From the NCBI GenBank assembly GCA_963709775.1, contig CAVPXS010000001.1, positions 124,001 to 188,000 on the forward strand: a stretch of DNA of 64,000 nucleotides. The letters are read 5' to 3'. This document shows positions 61,470 through 64,000 of this stretch, in pieces. Numbering within the stretch: the stretch's first letter is position 1; the number at the start of each line of letters is the position of its first letter. The stretch comes from Salinimicrobium sp963709775. Its GTDB lineage: Bacteria > Bacteroidota > Bacteroidia > Flavobacteriales > Flavobacteriaceae. A model generated the notes under the pieces. The model searched no databases. It saw only the letters and a list, made by a program, of their open reading frames with translations, and was not told the origin of the DNA. Position numbers and translations under genes: made by a program.

Positions 61470-62450
61470 CTACATTGCTGCAGGTAAAAGAACTGTATCG
61501 ATTACATGGATCACTCCATTATTAGCCTGTACATCCACAGCAATAATTTCTGAAGTTCTTCCGCGGGCATCTGTGATTACTGCACCATTATCAAGATCAA
61601 TAGTGAATGACTGCCCTGCAAGTGTGGGGACTTCCATATCATCTGTAAGATCTGTCGATCTCACATTTGCATCGGCCACCACATGGTAACTTAATACAGA
61701 AGCCAAAAGATCTGCAGGAATGTCCCCAAGAGCTTCCATTTCAAGCTCCTCCAGCAAAGAGCCAAAAGCCTCATTGGTAGGTGCGAAAACCGTGAAAGGA
61801 GCAGGAGGATCTGTCTCCATCAGGGTACTTACAAAAGTAAAATCTTCTTCCCTGGTAAGAGCCGCAACAAGAATCTCAAAATTTGGATCGGCCACAGCGA
61901 AAGTCACAACACTTGGTAACCCGATCACTTCATCTACAGCATGAATAACCCCATTATCCACCTCAATATCTGCGTCAGTAACTGTAGCTACCCCATTAAT
62001 CATTACGCCATTGCTGGTATTGATATACATGGAAAGATTTTCAGTTGATGCACCTCCGGTAGCCATACTTTCGATATATCCGGTGGAAAGATCGGCTGCC
62101 ATGATCTCTCCCATTTGCACATGGTTAAGGAGTACCTGGGTAAGCAAAGCAATAGGAACTTCAGATATGTCAGTAAACCCGTTGTCTGAAAGGAAAGCAG
62201 CAAAAGCATCATTATCTGGTGCAAAGACCGTATAATTGTCTGTTCCGTCAAGCGTTGAAGTAAGACCGGTTAACTGGAGCGCTGCCTCAAGGGAAGAATA
62301 ACTGTCATTTCCGGCAACAAAATCGGCTATGGTGTTTGTTTCAACGACCGGTGGAGTTGTACCATTGTCATCATCATCACTGCAGGCAGTAAAAGCTAGC
62401 AGAAAAAATAGCCCTGCTGCTATACGATTTAAATTCAATAAATGTTTCAT
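61470..62450 (-). CDS. lipoprotein with two fasciclin (FAS1) domains
   Basis: About 326 residues from the ATG at 62450 (MKHLLNLNRIAAGLFFLL), a lipoprotein signal ending in FTACSDDDDNG: Cys lipidation site followed by the acidic tail that marks Bacteroidota surface export. Two FAS1 domains follow: DNYTVFAPDNDAFAAFLSDN with its partner NNGVIHAVDEV near the end of domain one, and PFTVFAPTNEAFGSLLEELE then NNGVIHVIDTVLLP at the end. FAS1 domains serve adhesion. Probably an outer-membrane surface lipoprotein. Monocistronic. Confidence 0.92.
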   Translation of the reverse strand: MKHLLNLNRIAAGLFFLLAFTACSDDDDNGTTPPVVETNTIADFVAGNDSYSSLEAALQLTGLTSTLDGTDNYTVFAPDNDAFAAFLSDNGFTDISEVPIALLTQVLLNHVQMGEIMAADLSTGYIESMATGGASTENLSMYINTSNGVMINGVATVTDADIEVDNGVIHAVDEVIGLPSVVTFAVADPNFEILVAALTREEDFTFVSTLMETDPPAPFTVFAPTNEAFGSLLEELEMEALGDIPADLLASVLSYHVVADANVRSTDLTDDMEVPTLAGQSFTIDLDNGAVITDARGRTSEIIAVDVQANNGVIHVIDTVLLPAAM

Positions 62451-62539
62451 AAGTTTTAATTTAGCGTTACGGTTCAAAGTTAGACCATTACCAACTACAA
62501 AAATGTTTAAGTTTAGTTAATTTTTATTAAACAAAAAGA

Positions 62540-63217
62540 ATGAGCGAATTAAAGAGTTTTTCAATCTTATGTTTCCTGGTTATGCAAGTGACAACGGGAT
62601 GGACACAGGAAGATATAAATAGCCACGACACAGAAGGGAAGCGGCATGGATACTGGAAAGAATATTTCGATCCCAATGAATCACAATTAAAATTTGAAGG
62701 AGAATTTGAACATGGGAAGAAAATCGGTTTGTTTAAATTTTATCGGGAAGGATTAAAACAACCTGTAGCTATTATGGATTTTGATGCCGAATCTGATCGA
62801 GCTACAGCAAAATACCTCTCTCAAAATGGAAAAATTATCAGCGAAGGGGAAATTCATGATCAAAAACGAGTCGGAGTTTGGACCTACTATCACAAAAATT
62901 CTGATGAGGTGATGATGACCGAAAATTATGAAGAGGGAAAACTTCACGGTCACAAAAAGGTTTATTATGATGAAGGACAACTCGCCGAGGAGGCTAACTA
63001 TAGTCATGGAGAATTACACGGTCCCCGGAAGCTATACTCAGAAAAAGGTGTTGTACTGGAAGACCTTCATTATGAAAACGGGGAGCTTCATGGGCCTGCA
63101 AAGATCTTCAATGGTAAGGGCGAGCTTATGAGTGAAGGTGTTTACCGCAACAATAAACACCATGGCACCTGGAGATATTATGAAAATGGAGAATTAAAAG
63201 AAGTTAAGGAATTTTGA
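62540..63217 (+). CDS. exported MORN/YwqK-type repeat protein
   Basis: A 225-residue protein with a signal peptide (MSELKSFSILCFLVMQVTTG, cleavage near GWTQ), then about eight repeats of the pattern E-G-E-x-x-x-G-K-x-x-G-x-x-x-x-Y, for example NYEEGKLHGHKKVYYDEGQL and YSHGELHGPRKLYSEKG. These are variant MORN repeats of the kind annotated as YwqK-like antitoxins, but no toxin gene lies nearby, and a toxin-antitoxin role is not supported here. Probably a periplasmic or surface protein. Confidence 0.82.
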   Translation: MSELKSFSILCFLVMQVTTGWTQEDINSHDTEGKRHGYWKEYFDPNESQLKFEGEFEHGKKIGLFKFYREGLKQPVAIMDFDAESDRATAKYLSQNGKIISEGEIHDQKRVGVWTYYHKNSDEVMMTENYEEGKLHGHKKVYYDEGQLAEEANYSHGELHGPRKLYSEKGVVLEDLHYENGELHGPAKIFNGKGELMSEGVYRNNKHHGTWRYYENGELKEVKEF

Positions 63218-63386
63218 TCTCCCAGGGATATTCTCGGGGGGTATTAGGACAAAAATGTCTTAGTTCTTTCCCCTCAACCCCCTCCAAATACTATGCTTAC
63301 AGCATATTAATTAACTTATTTTTAATTATTTACATAATTATTTCTTCTAAAATTGGTTATATTTAAGGAAAACCAAAACCATTGTT

Positions 63387-63779
63387 ATGAAAAAATTTCT
63401 GATTTTATTCCTGGCAACAAGCCTTTTTGCCTTCAGCTCCTGCAGCAATGACGACGACGATAATGATGTTAACCCTATTATAGGAGAGTGGATCCTGGAA
63501 TCTGTGAATCCGGCGGTCATAGATCCTGCTGCATGTACAAACAATTCAAGCATCAGTGTTAACGGAGATAATACCATGACATCAAATTTTTATCTGGAAC
63601 AAAATAACTGTGATCTAATAAATACCTCCGGAACCTGGGAGGACAACGGTAATTCACTTTATACTATGGATTTTCCGGTATTAGGTGAAGTATCAGGTAC
63701 TGTCAATTTTATTGACACCAATTCTTTCACCTTTACAACAGCTACAGATATAGTCTTTACATTTGATCGACAGATCTAG
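63387..63779 (+). CDS. small lipocalin-like lipoprotein
   Basis: A 130-residue protein with a lipoprotein signal (KKFLILFLATSLFAFSSCS) and an acidic NDDDDND tail after the Cys. The mature part, PIIGEWILESVNPAVID, then NGDNTMTSNFYLEQNNC and SGTWEDNGNSLYTMDFP, has the pattern of lipocalin-like proteins (DUF4923/lipocalin_4 type) common in flavobacteria. Exact family uncertain. A similar gene begins 100 bases downstream, so small lipocalin-like lipoproteins are clustered here. Confidence 0.75.
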   Translation: MKKFLILFLATSLFAFSSCSNDDDDNDVNPIIGEWILESVNPAVIDPAACTNNSSISVNGDNTMTSNFYLEQNNCDLINTSGTWEDNGNSLYTMDFPVLGEVSGTVNFIDTNSFTFTTATDIVFTFDRQI

Positions 63780-63801
63780 GCCTTAAAAAATATAATTATT
63801 T

Positions 63802-63830
63802 AGCAGGGGATTGTTCCCCTGCTTTTTTTA
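63802..63830 (+). terminator. intrinsic terminator
   Basis: agcagggga ... tcccctgct with a short loop, followed by a seven-base T-run, 22 bases after the lipoprotein stop. Confidence 0.88.
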
Positions 63831-63849
63831 GTAGTAATAAGGATTAGGT

Positions 63850-63857
63850 TATCTTTG
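63850..63857 (+). promoter_or_regulatory. -7 promoter box (TAnnTTTG)
   Basis: TATCTTTG, 21 bases before the ATG of the last, truncated gene and just after a strong terminator, so a new transcript most likely starts here. Confidence 0.5.
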
Positions 63858-63878
63858 GACTTTTGAAATTTTATCCTA

Positions 63879-64000
63879 ATGAAAAAAAGCTTAGCCTCTC
63901 TGTTATTAATTGTCTGCTGTGTCCTCACTTCTTGCAGCATAATTGATGATAAAGAACCCGGTGAAGACTTACTGGGGAACTGGAAACTTATTGAAATTAA
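63879..64000 (+). CDS. lipocalin-like lipoprotein, N-terminal part (cut by window edge)
   Basis: The ATG at 63879 opens a lipoprotein signal (MKKSLASLLLIVCCVLTSCS) and continues with DDKEPGEDLLGNWKLIEI to the end of the window. The L-x-G-x-W-K-L start of the mature part is the usual lipocalin-like opening, similar to the gene just upstream. Only 40 codons are visible. Confidence 0.7.
   Translation, partial: MKKSLASLLLIVCCVLTSCSIIDDKEPGEDLLGNWKLIEI

Noticed and set aside
62540..63217. Toxin-antitoxin system
   Set aside because: The YwqK-type repeat protein has a signal peptide and no toxin-like partner nearby, so the name carries no functional support here.
1..64000. CRISPR arrays, rRNA, tRNA, known riboswitches, prophage or integrase genes
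   Set aside because: Intergenic regions were read for spaced repeats, cloverleaf ends and conserved RNA cores; none was convincing. Fine-scale RNA genes could still be missed without a covariance search.

Overview
The window is a stretch of chromosome from a member of the Bacteroidota, most likely a marine Flavobacteriaceae close to Gramella, Salegentibacter or Zunongwangia (inference). Supporting signs are the characteristic gene orders (TPR protein, two DUF368 genes, aroE, DUF349; ruvX, def, DUF5606, mazG; tsaC-like, cca, ctaA), TAnnTTTG-type -7 promoter boxes, weak ribosome binding sites, lipoproteins with Cys-Ser-Asp-Asp-Asp tails, and an OstA-like protein typical of the phylum. No rRNA, tRNA, CRISPR array or transposase was seen.

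Layout. 1-3.3 kb: the end of a DUF2236 oxygenase-like gene, a 404-base gap, a large two-part Cys/Met-type PLP enzyme and a signal peptidase II. 3.4-13.2 kb: OstA-like protein, class III aminotransferase, TPR protein, two overlapping DUF368 (polyprenyl-phosphate transporter) genes, aroE and an acidic DUF349 protein. 13.3-16.2 kb, minus strand: mazG, DUF5606, def, a broken S23 four-helix-bundle gene, and ruvX. 16.4 kb: dapD. 17.4-25.8 kb: a cell-surface glycan locus with a GT9 glycosyltransferase, a sugar/alcohol-phosphate nucleotidyltransferase, a CDP-glycerol-type polymerase, a Stealth phosphotransferase, a second-type MurA/MurB pair, a WaaP-like kinase and a GT4 glycosyltransferase. 25.8-29.3 kb: tsaC-like gene, a GxxExxY cassette with terminal inverted repeats, cca and ctaA. 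29.4-37.4 kb: conserved small proteins, a nucleoid-associated protein, an ABC exporter, uvrB and a surface protein. 37.4-43.2 kb: an amino-acid oxidation module (ADP-forming acyl-CoA synthetase, aminotransferase, IorB, IorA). 43.5-57.7 kb: Hsp20, cysH, two paralogous small exported proteins, sucC, a Lon-N protein, lysA, an ion channel, an erythromycin-esterase-like protein, an MBL hydrolase, DUF72, an Fpg/Nei glycosylase, a Zn-protease and a GH3 ligase. 57.8-64 kb: pyrG, yidC, a fasciclin lipoprotein, a MORN-type protein and small lipoproteins.

Two themes stand out. First, the surface-glycan locus carries its own MurA and MurB with every catalytic residue I could check intact, which predicts a lactyl-ether (muramic-type) sugar nucleotide used outside peptidoglycan. 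Second, two unrelated small gene families (S23 four-helix bundle and GxxExxY nuclease-like) each sit as a compact cassette bounded by inverted repeats in the junction between housekeeping genes (ruvX/def and tsaC/cca).

At least five otherwise normal genes are interrupted by single-base +1 insertions, six in all, and never by a deletion. This points to residual sequencing error at least as much as to gene decay. These genes are listed as broken, but most may be intact in the organism.
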